DNA of 64,000 nt from Candidatus Nanopelagicales bacterium (GTDB lineage: Bacteria > Actinomycetota > Actinomycetes > S36-B12): the NCBI GenBank assembly GCA_017854795.1, contig JAFMHB010000004.1:68504-132503 (forward strand), read 5' to 3'. How positions within the stretch are numbered: position 1 is the first letter of the stretch; each line of letters starts with the position of its first letter. The notes under the pieces were generated by a model that was not told where the DNA came from, did no database searches, and saw only the letters and a list, made by a program, of their open reading frames with translations. The translations under genes and the position numbers were made by a program. Of this stretch, positions 28,708 to 37,934 are shown piece after piece.

Positions 28708-29178
28708 ATGGTGGGAAAGTTCACGCGACGCCCAGCGTTAGAGCTATTGCATTGCGCCCAGGGAAGTTTGCAGGAAGCCATAGCGGCACACACTCCACAC
28801 GAGCGTTATGCGGCAGCACACCTTGGCGCATTACGCGCCGCCGCGGCAGTTCTCGCCGACCGTGCCCAAGTCGCCCTTAATCCAACTGGCTCGACCGGCC
28901 CAAGGAGACAGCGCATTCGTAGTGCATGGGAAGTACTCACCGAGGTTGCTCCCGAATTTGGTGAGTGGGCAATTTTCTTTGCCGCAGGTGCTCAAAAACG
29001 CGCCTCGGCACAAGCAGGTATTCCCTGTGTTACATCACGGGAAGCTGACGACCTTGTTCGTGACTCGCAGCGATTCATCTTCGAAGTGGCTACATCTCTT
29101 GACGCGCTTGTGCAGGGACGCCTGTCCCTAGAAACTGGTAACTCTGATTCACCTTCTCAATTTTTGCGCGTGAGCTGA
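28708..29178 (+). CDS. SAV_6107-type HEPN domain protein
   Basis: ALELLHCAQGSLQEAIAAHTPHERYAAAHLGALRAAAAVLADRAQ; ATG with GAAAGGA SD; next to dnaE2. Confidence 0.75.
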   Translation: MVGKFTRRPALELLHCAQGSLQEAIAAHTPHERYAAAHLGALRAAAAVLADRAQVALNPTGSTGPRRQRIRSAWEVLTEVAPEFGEWAIFFAAGAQKRASAQAGIPCVTSREADDLVRDSQRFIFEVATSLDALVQGRLSLETGNSDSPSQFLRVS

Positions 29179-29188
29179 GACAGTAGCC

Positions 29189-32100
29189 GTGGGAGTTTCA
29201 CCAGATTCGTTTGTCCATTTACAAGTTGCATCGGGTTATTCACTGCAATACGGGGTGTCCCGACCCGACGCGCTTGTTGATCATGCCGCTGCCCTTGGGC
29301 AAAAAATTATTGGCCTCACTGACCGTAATGGACTTTATGGTGCGGTGCAGTGGGCTCGAGCTTGTTTGCGTAATGGAATTTCTCCAGTGCTTGGAGTTGA
29401 TCTTGCCGTTGAGAGAACTGAAGCAAAAGTGGTCTCAGGAAGTGGTGCCCGCAGAACACCTGCACACGGTGGTCAGTGGGTTGATGAAACAAAGCCACGG
29501 GTAATCCTGTTAGCTTCGGGGGCACAAGGTTGGGCATCATTGTGCCGGTTGGTTTCAGCAGCACATGAACAACGTGGGGATCCAGTTCTTTCTTGGAATG
29601 CATTAGCCCAACATCACGCCGGAATAGTTGCACTGCTTACTTCAGAGTCGGAAGTCGGACGGGCATTACTCACAGGAAGGTCACACCACGCTGATGCACT
29701 GCTTCGCCCCTGGCGGGCGATCTTTGATCGCTACCTTGGACTTGCGGTTACTTCCCACTTAGAAAAATCAAAGCTGGGTTTATCAACTGCAAAAGCAGCT
29801 CGATTGCTGTCGTGGTCACGGGAAGTGTCACTGCCCGCCGTGTTAACAAATGCAGTCCGTTATGTCAGTCCCGAACAGGCAAAAGTCGCTGACCTCCTTG
29901 ATTCTGCCCGGCTTCTGGTTCCTTTGGATTCACGTCACGTGGTGGGCAATAGTCCACAAGGATTTCTAAAAAATGCAGAACAAATGCATCATGTCGCTCA
30001 GGAGATTTGCCAACAGGTCGGTGAGCGTGATGTACATAAATTATTGGGTGACACCCTACATTTAGCCGAATATTGTGCACTCGACCCGGCGCGAGATCTT
30101 GGTCTCGGTGACGTGTTCGTTCCCGAACTTGACATTCTCGTGAATCGCCCGGTTATCGAACCAGAGCGCGAGGCGAATCACATTCTTTTACGCCGCTGTG
30201 AAGATCAATTACCGCAGCGTTACTTACATTCACATGACCAATCCATTGCATCTCACCGGCTTGAAGCGGAAATGCGAACTATTACCCAATTAGGTTTCTC
30301 CGGTTACTTTCTTACCGTCGCCCACGTAGTTGACATGGTGAAAGAAAAGGGAGTGCGTGTTGCCGCGCGTGGTTCAGGCGCAGGGAGCTTGGTCAACTAT
30401 CTACTGGGAATTTCAGGTGTTGACCCTATTGCCCAAAACTTGCTCATGGAAAGGTTCCTTTCACCACTTCGTCGCGTGCTACCCGACATTGATATTGATG
30501 TTGAGTCCGAACGCAGATTGGATGTCTATCAGTGGATCTTTGATAAATTCGGAACTGAACGCATTGCCACAGTTTCCATGATGGAGACCTACCGTGCCCG
30601 TTCAGCAATCCGAGATGTTGGTACCGCATTTGGTTTACCAACTTCCGACATTGATGCTTTCGCTAAAGCATTTCCGCACATCCGTGCTCGCAATGTGAAG
30701 TCTGCGCTGGTTGACCTTCCCGAACTTAGACGCTCTTCATTTGGCAAATTGGCCGCAACCGGTGAGATCGATAGCTTCCTTGACTTGGTTGAAGCACTTG
30801 ACGGGCTGCCCAGGCATATTGCAATGCATCCATGCGGGGTTGTGCTCTCAGATCTGACATTGCTTGATCGAACTCCGGTGGAAAGCAGTGCCGCAGGATT
30901 TCCCATGTCCCATTTTGATAAAGATGACGTTGAACACATGGGATTACTGAAACTTGATGTACTGGGTGTACGCATGCAGTCGGCAATGGCGCACGCACTC
31001 AATGAAGCAGAACGGGTTACCGGGGAGAGGCCGGTAATTGACGGGACGACACTTGATGACAAAGCGACATTTGAACTTATTCAATCAACTAAAACTCTGG
31101 GGTGTTTTCAAATTGAGTCACCAGGCCAGCGTGAGTTGGTGGGAAAATTCGCTCCAGAGACCTTTAATGACCTGATCATCGATATCTCATTGTTTCGTCC
31201 GGGTCCAGTGAAATCAGACATGATCACACCTTTTCTGAGGGCCCGACAAGGGTGGAATTCCCCAGTATTTCCACACCCTGATCTTGTTCCCGCATTAACC
31301 GAAACTTATGGAGTTGTGGTTTTCCATGAACAAGTGTTGCGGATCTTCAGCGTTTTCTCCGGTTGTTCACTTGCTGAAGCTGATGAATCGCGGCGGGCCA
31401 TGGGCTCCCCGCAGGGACAAAACGACGTACGAGTGTGGTTTTACCCTGCAGCACTCGCGCGCGGTTACGACATTGACCATATTGATCGAGTCTGGGAAAT
31501 TTTGCGAGCATTTGCCTCATTTGGATTCTGTAAAGCGCATGCGGCAGCTTTTGCGCTGCCCACCTATCAAAGTGCGTGGTTAAAGACCCACCATCCGGAA
31601 GCTTTTTACTGTGGGTTGCTCACCCATGACCCGGGCATGTATCCCAAACGATTAATCCTTGATGACGCTCGAAATTTTGGGGTCAGGATTTTGGGTCTTG
31701 ACGTTAATGCGTCAAGTCACGTATTTCACCTTGAGCAACTCCCTGATTTGAGTTTTGGTATTCGAGTTTCTTTTACCGATCTAAAAGAAATCTCCGAGGC
31801 TGAGATAGAACGGCTCATTGCAGGCCAACCATTTTCCTCACTCTCTGATCTGTGGTTGCGTGCACGTCCCTCCCGTCCAGTTGCCGAAAATTTAGTGGTG
31901 GCAGGTGCCTTTGACAGCCTCTACGGTTTCACGGAGCAAAAAATGCGTGGGCAGATCACGAGGCGGGATTTACTTCTTCAAATTGCCGATCTTGATCGCA
32001 ACCATGGGAAAAGCGGAAAAGGTACTCCAGCGACGCAACTGAGTTTTGACGTCACGGATAGCGACAGCGGTGTTGTCGCATCAGGTTTACCCGAAATGAC

Positions 32101-32695
32101 AAGTGCGCAAAGGGTTAAATCTGAGTTAGAAGTTTTAGGCCTTGATGTCAGCGGTCATGTCATGAATTTTTATTTAGATGTTGTAAAGGGACTGAATATC
32201 GTTCAATCGCGAGATCTGCTGAACTGTCGATCCAAGGAAATTATCTTTATCGCCGGAGTTAAAGTTGCAACCCAAATGCCACCGATTCGTAGTGGTAAAC
32301 GGGTGGTGTTTCTTACCCTCGACGACTCAACGGGTCCAGTTGATGCAACCTTTTTTGAAGATGCTCAGGGTCCTTATGCTCATGATCTTTTTAATTCGTG
32401 GATTCTGTTAGTGCGTGGTGAAATTCGCAGAACCGGGCCACGGGGGGTTTCATTGCGTGCAACAGGTTGCTGGGAACTGGGAGGCATTAGGCGGTTGTGG
32501 CTTGAAGGTGGAATCGAGGCGGTCAACGAGTTGGTACTAACCCACCAGGTTCCTGATCGTGATACACCGCGTAAACGAATTGCCTTGATACATGGAAGCG
32601 GGTTTAAACAGTCTGCTTATGCTGACATTAAAACCCCCGTTGCGACTCCGCCAAGTAAATTGTGGCATAGAAGCCCTGGGACACCCGGATGGTAA
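29189..32695 (+). CDS. dnaE2: Error-prone DNA polymerase III alpha subunit, DnaE2 type
   Basis: PHP-domain start (FVHLQVASGYSLQYGVSRPDALVDHAAALGQKIIGLTDRNGLYGAV), catalytic LPDIDIDVESERR, 1168 aa, OB-fold C-terminus. Confidence 0.93.
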   Translation: MGVSPDSFVHLQVASGYSLQYGVSRPDALVDHAAALGQKIIGLTDRNGLYGAVQWARACLRNGISPVLGVDLAVERTEAKVVSGSGARRTPAHGGQWVDETKPRVILLASGAQGWASLCRLVSAAHEQRGDPVLSWNALAQHHAGIVALLTSESEVGRALLTGRSHHADALLRPWRAIFDRYLGLAVTSHLEKSKLGLSTAKAARLLSWSREVSLPAVLTNAVRYVSPEQAKVADLLDSARLLVPLDSRHVVGNSPQGFLKNAEQMHHVAQEICQQVGERDVHKLLGDTLHLAEYCALDPARDLGLGDVFVPELDILVNRPVIEPEREANHILLRRCEDQLPQRYLHSHDQSIASHRLEAEMRTITQLGFSGYFLTVAHVVDMVKEKGVRVAARGSGAGSLVNYLLGISGVDPIAQNLLMERFLSPLRRVLPDIDIDVESERRLDVYQWIFDKFGTERIATVSMMETYRARSAIRDVGTAFGLPTSDIDAFAKAFPHIRARNVKSALVDLPELRRSSFGKLAATGEIDSFLDLVEALDGLPRHIAMHPCGVVLSDLTLLDRTPVESSAAGFPMSHFDKDDVEHMGLLKLDVLGVRMQSAMAHALNEAERVTGERPVIDGTTLDDKATFELIQSTKTLGCFQIESPGQRELVGKFAPETFNDLIIDISLFRPGPVKSDMITPFLRARQGWNSPVFPHPDLVPALTETYGVVVFHEQVLRIFSVFSGCSLAEADESRRAMGSPQGQNDVRVWFYPAALARGYDIDHIDRVWEILRAFASFGFCKAHAAAFALPTYQSAWLKTHHPEAFYCGLLTHDPGMYPKRLILDDARNFGVRILGLDVNASSHVFHLEQLPDLSFGIRVSFTDLKEISEAEIERLIAGQPFSSLSDLWLRARPSRPVAENLVVAGAFDSLYGFTEQKMRGQITRRDLLLQIADLDRNHGKSGKGTPATQLSFDVTDSDSGVVASGLPEMTSAQRVKSELEVLGLDVSGHVMNFYLDVVKGLNIVQSRDLLNCRSKEIIFIAGVKVATQMPPIRSGKRVVFLTLDDSTGPVDATFFEDAQGPYAHDLFNSWILLVRGEIRRTGPRGVSLRATGCWELGGIRRLWLEGGIEAVNELVLTHQVPDRDTPRKRIALIHGSGFKQSAYADIKTPVATPPSKLWHRSPGTPGW

Positions 32696-32723
32696 AAGTA
32701 TTTGCGGAGATTAAGGAGCGCAC

Positions 32724-33959
32724 ATGAGCAGGAGTCAAGTGCGCCGCCAAACCGGAAAACTCGATTTTGGCGCCAATGATTCAGGTTGCAATATTTTGCA
32801 CATTGACATGGATGCTTTTTATGCAGCAGTTGAGTTGCGCGACTACCCCGAACTTAAAGGAACCCCTGTTGTTATCGCGGCTCAAGGAAATCGCGGGGTA
32901 GTCCTTACCGCAACTTATGAAGCACGTGCACTTGGTGTTCACTCAGCAATGCCAATTTCACGTGCCCGCAGAATTGCGCCTGAAGCAACGTTTCTCACAC
33001 CACACCATGAAAAGTATGCCGAAGTAAGTCGTAATGTAATGGCACTATTTGAATCCGTTACTCCACTCGTGGAACCGCTAAGCCTTGATGAAGCATTCCT
33101 TGATGTCTCTGGAGCCATTCGAAGGCTATCCAACCCACTCACCATTGCTGAACTCATTCGAGCTCGGGTCGCAGACGAGCAGGGCATTACCTGTTCTGTT
33201 GGTGTAGCCAGCACCAAATTCGTGGCAAAACTTGCGTCAACAAGAGCTAAACCTGATGGGCTGCTACTGATCCCTGCAGATCGAGTAATTGATTTCCTGC
33301 ACCCACTTCCCATCAGCGCATTGTGGGGAGTGGGTGAGAAAACAGAAGAGGTTCTGTCCCGTCTTGGCTTACAGACTGTCGCCGATATTGCAAATACTCC
33401 AGTGCAAACCCTCAATCGGGCACTTGGTCAAAGTGGAACCCACCTTCATGAACTCTCATGGGGCAGAGATCCTCGTTCAGTGGTGCCACATGAAGTGGAA
33501 AAAAGTGTGAGTAATGAACACACTTTTAGCAATGACGTTGATGACCCCACGGTAATCCGTGCAGAACTCACCGCACTCTCGGACAAGGTTGCTGCCCGGC
33601 TACGCAAAGCCGGTTATAAAGGCAAAACCGTGACGGTGAAACTGAGGTTTGCTGACTTCACCACAATCACTCGTTCCAAGACGGGTGCTCATACCGATTT
33701 ATCTCACGAGATTTATGCAACCGTCTGGAAACTCTATGAAGCACTCGGTTTGCAGCGAGTGCGGATTCGACTAGTTGGGGTGAAAGTTGACGGTCTGCTC
33801 GCGGCCGGTGAAGCACCCGATCAATTGCTTTTTGGTGAGCCTGAGCATGGTCGCCGTGATGCTGAACTAGCAATAGATACTTTGCGCGACAAGTTTGGTC
33901 CTGGGGCTGTGCGTCCGGCCAGAACTGTGATCGGCTCGCCAGATACCCCTCGTGAGTAA
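32724..33959 (+). CDS. dinB: Y-family DNA polymerase IV
   Basis: HIDMDAFYAAVELRD, PLSLDEAFLDVSGA, GVASTKFVAKLASTRAKPDG; QLLFGE clamp-motif-like stretch near the C-terminus. Confidence 0.95.
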   Translation: MSRSQVRRQTGKLDFGANDSGCNILHIDMDAFYAAVELRDYPELKGTPVVIAAQGNRGVVLTATYEARALGVHSAMPISRARRIAPEATFLTPHHEKYAEVSRNVMALFESVTPLVEPLSLDEAFLDVSGAIRRLSNPLTIAELIRARVADEQGITCSVGVASTKFVAKLASTRAKPDGLLLIPADRVIDFLHPLPISALWGVGEKTEEVLSRLGLQTVADIANTPVQTLNRALGQSGTHLHELSWGRDPRSVVPHEVEKSVSNEHTFSNDVDDPTVIRAELTALSDKVAARLRKAGYKGKTVTVKLRFADFTTITRSKTGAHTDLSHEIYATVWKLYEALGLQRVRIRLVGVKVDGLLAAGEAPDQLLFGEPEHGRRDAELAIDTLRDKFGPGAVRPARTVIGSPDTPRE

Positions 33960-33991
33960 TTAATCCAATGAGTAACAAATCTGGATTAATT
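33958..33991. repeat. 10-bp inverted repeat AATTAATCCA-N14-TGGATTAATT overlapping the dinB stop codon; possible terminator
   Basis: Read directly; no long T-tract follows, so terminator function is uncertain. Confidence 0.45.
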
Positions 33992-34128
33992 GATCATTAA
34001 TAGTCCCGAATCAGTCACATTTGTCGGGAATGAGGGGTGAGGGGTTGCTTACCGAAGGATTCGTCATATCCTTAGGGGAGTAGAGGGTGATCAGCAAGTA
34101 GATCGCACCGAGAAGAAAGGGGACCAGC

Positions 34129-34530
34129 GTGGCACTGTCAGAACATGAGCAGAAACTGCTCGAACAAATGGAACAGGCTTTGTACGCGGATGACCCCAAA
34201 TTCGCGTCAAATTTGCGCACTGCAGGGACCGGGGCAACACGTAAGCGCGCCGCCCTTGGCGTCCTCGCGGTTCTTGCCGGTTTAGGGCTTCTAGTTCTCG
34301 GTGTTGCAACCAGCCCCGCAGTTGGCGTGGCGGGCTTCACCGTTATGTTGATCGGAGCGGTACTCACCTATTCGGCGTTTACCGGTGGGGCTGCCGTTTC
34401 AGCAGACGAAGTTGATGCCGATCCAGACGTAAAGGCATTTCGGGCTAAGACCCAAAAAGCTCCCAAGAATGCAAACTTCATGAACCGCATGGAGGATCGT
34501 TGGCGCAAGCGCACCGACGGCGAACAATGA
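34129..34530 (+). CDS. DUF3040 domain protein
   Basis: MALSEHEQKLLEQMEQALYADDPKFASNLR followed by two TM segments; GTG start. Confidence 0.9.
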   Translation: MALSEHEQKLLEQMEQALYADDPKFASNLRTAGTGATRKRAALGVLAVLAGLGLLVLGVATSPAVGVAGFTVMLIGAVLTYSAFTGGAAVSADEVDADPDVKAFRAKTQKAPKNANFMNRMEDRWRKRTDGEQ

Positions 34531-34552
34531 GAACAAGAGGTTTGAGTTACCC

Positions 34553-35083
34553 GTGAGTGAAATAGTCCCCGCCCAACTGGGCCGTTTTTTTGAAGACTTC
34601 GAAGTGGGCACGACCTACCAGCATCCATTTGGGCGAACCATCTCTGAGGCTGATTCGACCTGGTTCACCCTTCTTACGTGTAACACGAACCAGAACCACT
34701 TCAATGCGCATCTAGCACAAAGCAATCCGATCACTCAAGGGCGAATAATTGTTAACTCGGGTTTGACGGTAGCTCTAGTCCTTGGGCTGTCTGTGATTGA
34801 TATGAGCCAAAATGCAGTGGCCAACTTGGGTTGGACCGACATCAAACTTACATTTCCGGTGTATATCGGCGACACCATCTACGCGGAGAGCGTGTGTCTT
34901 GAAAAGCGAGAGAGCGGATCCCGACCTGAGATGGGAATCATTCGCATGAAAACTCGAGGCTTGAACCAAGATGGTGAAGAAATTGTGTCTTGGTACAGAT
35001 CAGTGATGGTGCCTAAGCGCACTTCAGGCCTTGGACAGGACTATTTTCCTCAAGCAAAAACTGGTCCACTTACTTCCGAATAG
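34553..35083 (+). CDS. MaoC-like hot-dog dehydratase family protein
   Basis: GRFFEDFEVGTTYQHPFGRTISEADSTWFTLLTCNTNQNHFN; GRIIVNSGLTVALVLGLSV. Confidence 0.88.
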   Translation: MSEIVPAQLGRFFEDFEVGTTYQHPFGRTISEADSTWFTLLTCNTNQNHFNAHLAQSNPITQGRIIVNSGLTVALVLGLSVIDMSQNAVANLGWTDIKLTFPVYIGDTIYAESVCLEKRESGSRPEMGIIRMKTRGLNQDGEEIVSWYRSVMVPKRTSGLGQDYFPQAKTGPLTSE

Positions 35084-35087
35084 TTGT

Positions 35088-35400
35088 TATAGCGGCGGTA
35101 GTACGGGAATCGGATCGCCGCACGTTGACCCCGGTGCAAACCCTGAAAAGATTTGATCTAACCAACTCACCGCCGTTGGGCCACCATTCGCTGCAGCGGC
35201 CGTGTGCCCAACACCTCCAAGCCACAGCATGTCGCCAGGTCTTCTCTCAAGGGGATTGGCGGGGTGTAAAACGGCTGCAGATCAATTTGTGTCACGGAAG
35301 TATCAACATTGCCTGAGATGATCCTTGCGGTGAAAAAAAAGGCCAATCCGGTAACAATCGCGAGAATGCCAATTGTCCAAGATTTTAGGATGCCTATACG
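35088..35400 (-). pseudogene. Candidate remnant of a secreted lipase: N-terminal anchor and C-terminal tail joined with a frameshift and missing core
   Basis: Minus strand reads ...TIGILAIVTGLAFFFTARIISGNVDTSVTQIDLQPFYTPPIPL then, in a shifted frame, ERRPGDMLWLGGVGHTAAAANGGPTAVSWLDQIFSGFAPGSTCGDPIPVLPPL-stop. Confidence 0.4.
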
Positions 35401-35433
35401 GGCAGCATAGTTGGTAAGACATGATGTACCGGT

Positions 35434-35977
35434 GAGTTATCAAATGGATGGGCGAGAGATTTTAGTTGAGGTTTCATTGGATCCCCAGGATGAAACGGAC
35501 ACCCGCAATTCCGTAGTTTCTGCAGTGACTTCAGTTGGGTCAGGCGCTTTAGGGCTTGCGCGATTCGCCACTGAGACCTCAATCTATTTGGTTACGGAGT
35601 CCACGAAGGCCATATCAAAATCAATTCTTGATACGGTTGTTCCGATCGCGGTGAATGCCGTTATTTCCCGGATTGACATAAATGAAATTGTGAAAGAGCA
35701 CGTCGACGTGAATGAAATTGTCGCTCAAGCAGACATCACTCCGATCCTTGATCGAGTTCCTATGACGGAAATTGCTGACTACGTAATTGAGGAAATTGAT
35801 TTGCCGAGTCTGGTGCGCGAAAGCACAGGCGGTGTCGCCGACGGACTTTTGGGAACAGTACGTTTCCAAGCGATTCAAACAGATGACTTTGTTAGTCATA
35901 TTGTCGATCGGATTCTTTTCCGCAAGAAATTGAGAGCCAAGGAGCACGAAGGGTCGGTGGAACATGCCGACTTTTAG
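35434..35977 (+). CDS. Hypothetical protein with repeated Asp/Ile-rich motif
   Basis: RIDINEIVKEHVDVNEIVAQADITPILDRVPMTEIADYVIEEIDLPSLV; directly upstream of an RDD gene; start approximate. Confidence 0.6.
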
Positions 35978-36527
35978 TCAGTTCAGCAAAACTTTCGTTC
36001 CTGGTTCTCAGGTATATTTTAGTTCATTGCCAGAGCGAGCACGCTCAATACAAGGATTGAGTGCTGGGTTCACCAGTCGTTTGATTGCTGTATTCATCGA
36101 TATCGCACTTGTCGCACTACTTGTTTTGGGTGCATGGGGTGGTTGGGAAGCACTTCGATACATAATGAGTGTCTTCTACACCCTGCCAGCAGCAATGGGA
36201 ATTCCTTTACTGATCATCGGGTACCTGCTTATGTGGCTTTATTGGACCTGGAGTTGGTCTGTCGGAGGTCGCTCACTGGGAAATATATTGATGGGACTAC
36301 GCGTCCAAAAGAGGCACGGCGAAAACCTTGGACTCGGGCTGGCCGCACTTCGATCGGCTCTTTCGATTGTCTTTGCCCTCGGTCTCTTATGGTCAATAGT
36401 CAGTCGAAAAAATAAATCTTTGCAAGACGTCGTGCTGGGAACTGAAGTTGTATTCGATTGGGCACCACTATTGCCCAAGGTCGACATGACATTTTCTATG
36501 GAAGACGATCAAAGCAAAAGGGACTAG
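35964..36527 (+). CDS. RDD family membrane protein
   Basis: AGFTSRLIAVFIDIALVALLVL and GGRSLGNILMGLRVQKRHGENLGLGLAALRS. Confidence 0.88.
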   Translation: MPTFSQFSKTFVPGSQVYFSSLPERARSIQGLSAGFTSRLIAVFIDIALVALLVLGAWGGWEALRYIMSVFYTLPAAMGIPLLIIGYLLMWLYWTWSWSVGGRSLGNILMGLRVQKRHGENLGLGLAALRSALSIVFALGLLWSIVSRKNKSLQDVVLGTEVVFDWAPLLPKVDMTFSMEDDQSKRD

Positions 36528-36551
36528 AGGTAGCACGCTGTGTCCTCCGTA

Positions 36552-36845
36552 TTAGTCCTTGAGTACCAGCAGGATCTCAATAACGCCAAGTAAAAAAGTG
36601 GTTGCAGAAACGATGAAAGTTGACACTCCCACAGCTGACATGGATCCTCTATAGAGACGCATCGAAATTACAACTATAAGAACAATTACTAATAGAGCCG
36701 TTGCTGCAAGAGATTCAGCGAGGGTGAGCGACTCGGCAAGTGCCAGTCGAGCTAAGGCGAAACTGGCGATTGAAAAGGCCAAGACTGTTCGCCGCCACGA
36801 TAGGAGTGTGCGTTCCCGTGGCATTCCTTCGTCGATAGGTCGCAT
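36552..36845 (-). CDS. DUF202 (YidH-like) membrane protein
   Basis: RTLLSWRRTVLAFSIASFALARLAL plus further TM segments. Confidence 0.8.
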   Translation of the reverse strand: MRPIDEGMPRERTLLSWRRTVLAFSIASFALARLALAESLTLAESLAATALLVIVLIVVISMRLYRGSMSAVGVSTFIVSATTFLLGVIEILLVLKD

Positions 36846-36857
36846 GGATGATCTAAC

Positions 36858-37265
36858 TTAGAGGAAGGCAATGGCAGCGATTACCGCAATGGCGAAGACA
36901 GTTCCCGAGAGCAGAACCAGAGCGGGAGAGTGCTTGAGGGGCTGACGTTCACGCATTGATCGTTCAACGCGAGCCCAGGAAATCCAAGCCCAGAGTGAAA
37001 TAATTGAACCAATGCCGAGAGCAATAATCGATATGGTTTTTCGTGTATCACCAGCCATATCCACGGTAAAGGCGTTGAGTGCGATACCCCCAGCAATAAA
37101 GGCCAATCCCGTTCTGATCCAAGCAAGAAATGTCCGCTCATTGGCCAAGGTATATCGCGGATCTGGTTCACTCCCGTGAGAGTAAATGAACTTAGGCCGT
37201 TGGGCTCGATGCCTCGAGTCCTCTGAGGGGATCTGATCTTCTGAGGGGGTCTGACTCGGCGTCAC
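36858..37265 (-). CDS. DUF202 (YidH-like) membrane protein
   Basis: LANERTFLAWIRTGLAFIAGGIAL plus further TM segments. Confidence 0.9.
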   Translation of the reverse strand: MTPSQTPSEDQIPSEDSRHRAQRPKFIYSHGSEPDPRYTLANERTFLAWIRTGLAFIAGGIALNAFTVDMAGDTRKTISIIALGIGSIISLWAWISWARVERSMRERQPLKHSPALVLLSGTVFAIAVIAAIAFL

Positions 37266-37310
37266 AAGTGTATTCTACCCAATGTTGACCGAGAAGATGG
37301 GACGAAATGA

Positions 37311-37934
37311 GTGCGCACCCAGCGACTGTTGTTTTTTGTGGTCACCGTTTTGGTGATAGGGGGAATACTTCCTGCACCTTCATTTTCAGCCAATGCAATA
37401 GTTGAGTCATTTCCGACTTGGCAACGTGCTGCGTTGACATTGAATTCCAAGGGGAATCTTTATTATCCGACCAAAAGAGCCAACTTGATTCAGGAATCAC
37501 GAATTGATGTACTGGCCTTCACGAGAAAGCCAAAGTCGGGAAACGGGGTTAGGTATTCATCCATGTTGGTCACGGTTAATTACACGAACCGCCATGGATC
37601 ATTTTCGTTAATGGAGAAGTACTCAAATACGACATGGGCTGCCCGTCGAGTGGCAGATCCGGGACAAAGAATCGTGTCGAAACGAACGATAAAAATAGAT
37701 GCAAGTGACACGAAGGTGCAATCAACAATTTACGCCAACTGTGCTGTACCTGAACCTGACAGTGCAGTTCAGCTGAAAAAGGTTTGTTCGCGAGCGGACG
37801 TCAAGTTATTTGGTGGTTTGCTCGTAATGGAAATCCCAGGGAGAACATCAATAATTATTGAGAGCGTTGGCCTCACCTTCCAACAGTTAATCGCTATTGC
37901 TCGCGGACTCAAGCCTCTGGATGTCGGTAATTAG
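37311..37934 (+). CDS. Hypothetical secreted protein
   Basis: N-terminal signal peptide-like LLFFVVTVLVIGGILPAPSFSANA; no family recognised. Confidence 0.6.
   Translation: MRTQRLLFFVVTVLVIGGILPAPSFSANAIVESFPTWQRAALTLNSKGNLYYPTKRANLIQESRIDVLAFTRKPKSGNGVRYSSMLVTVNYTNRHGSFSLMEKYSNTTWAARRVADPGQRIVSKRTIKIDASDTKVQSTIYANCAVPEPDSAVQLKKVCSRADVKLFGGLLVMEIPGRTSIIIESVGLTFQQLIAIARGLKPLDVGN

Noticed and set aside
35125-35316. 63-aa plus-strand ORF
   Set aside because: Antisense to the proposed lipase remnant; no family resemblance
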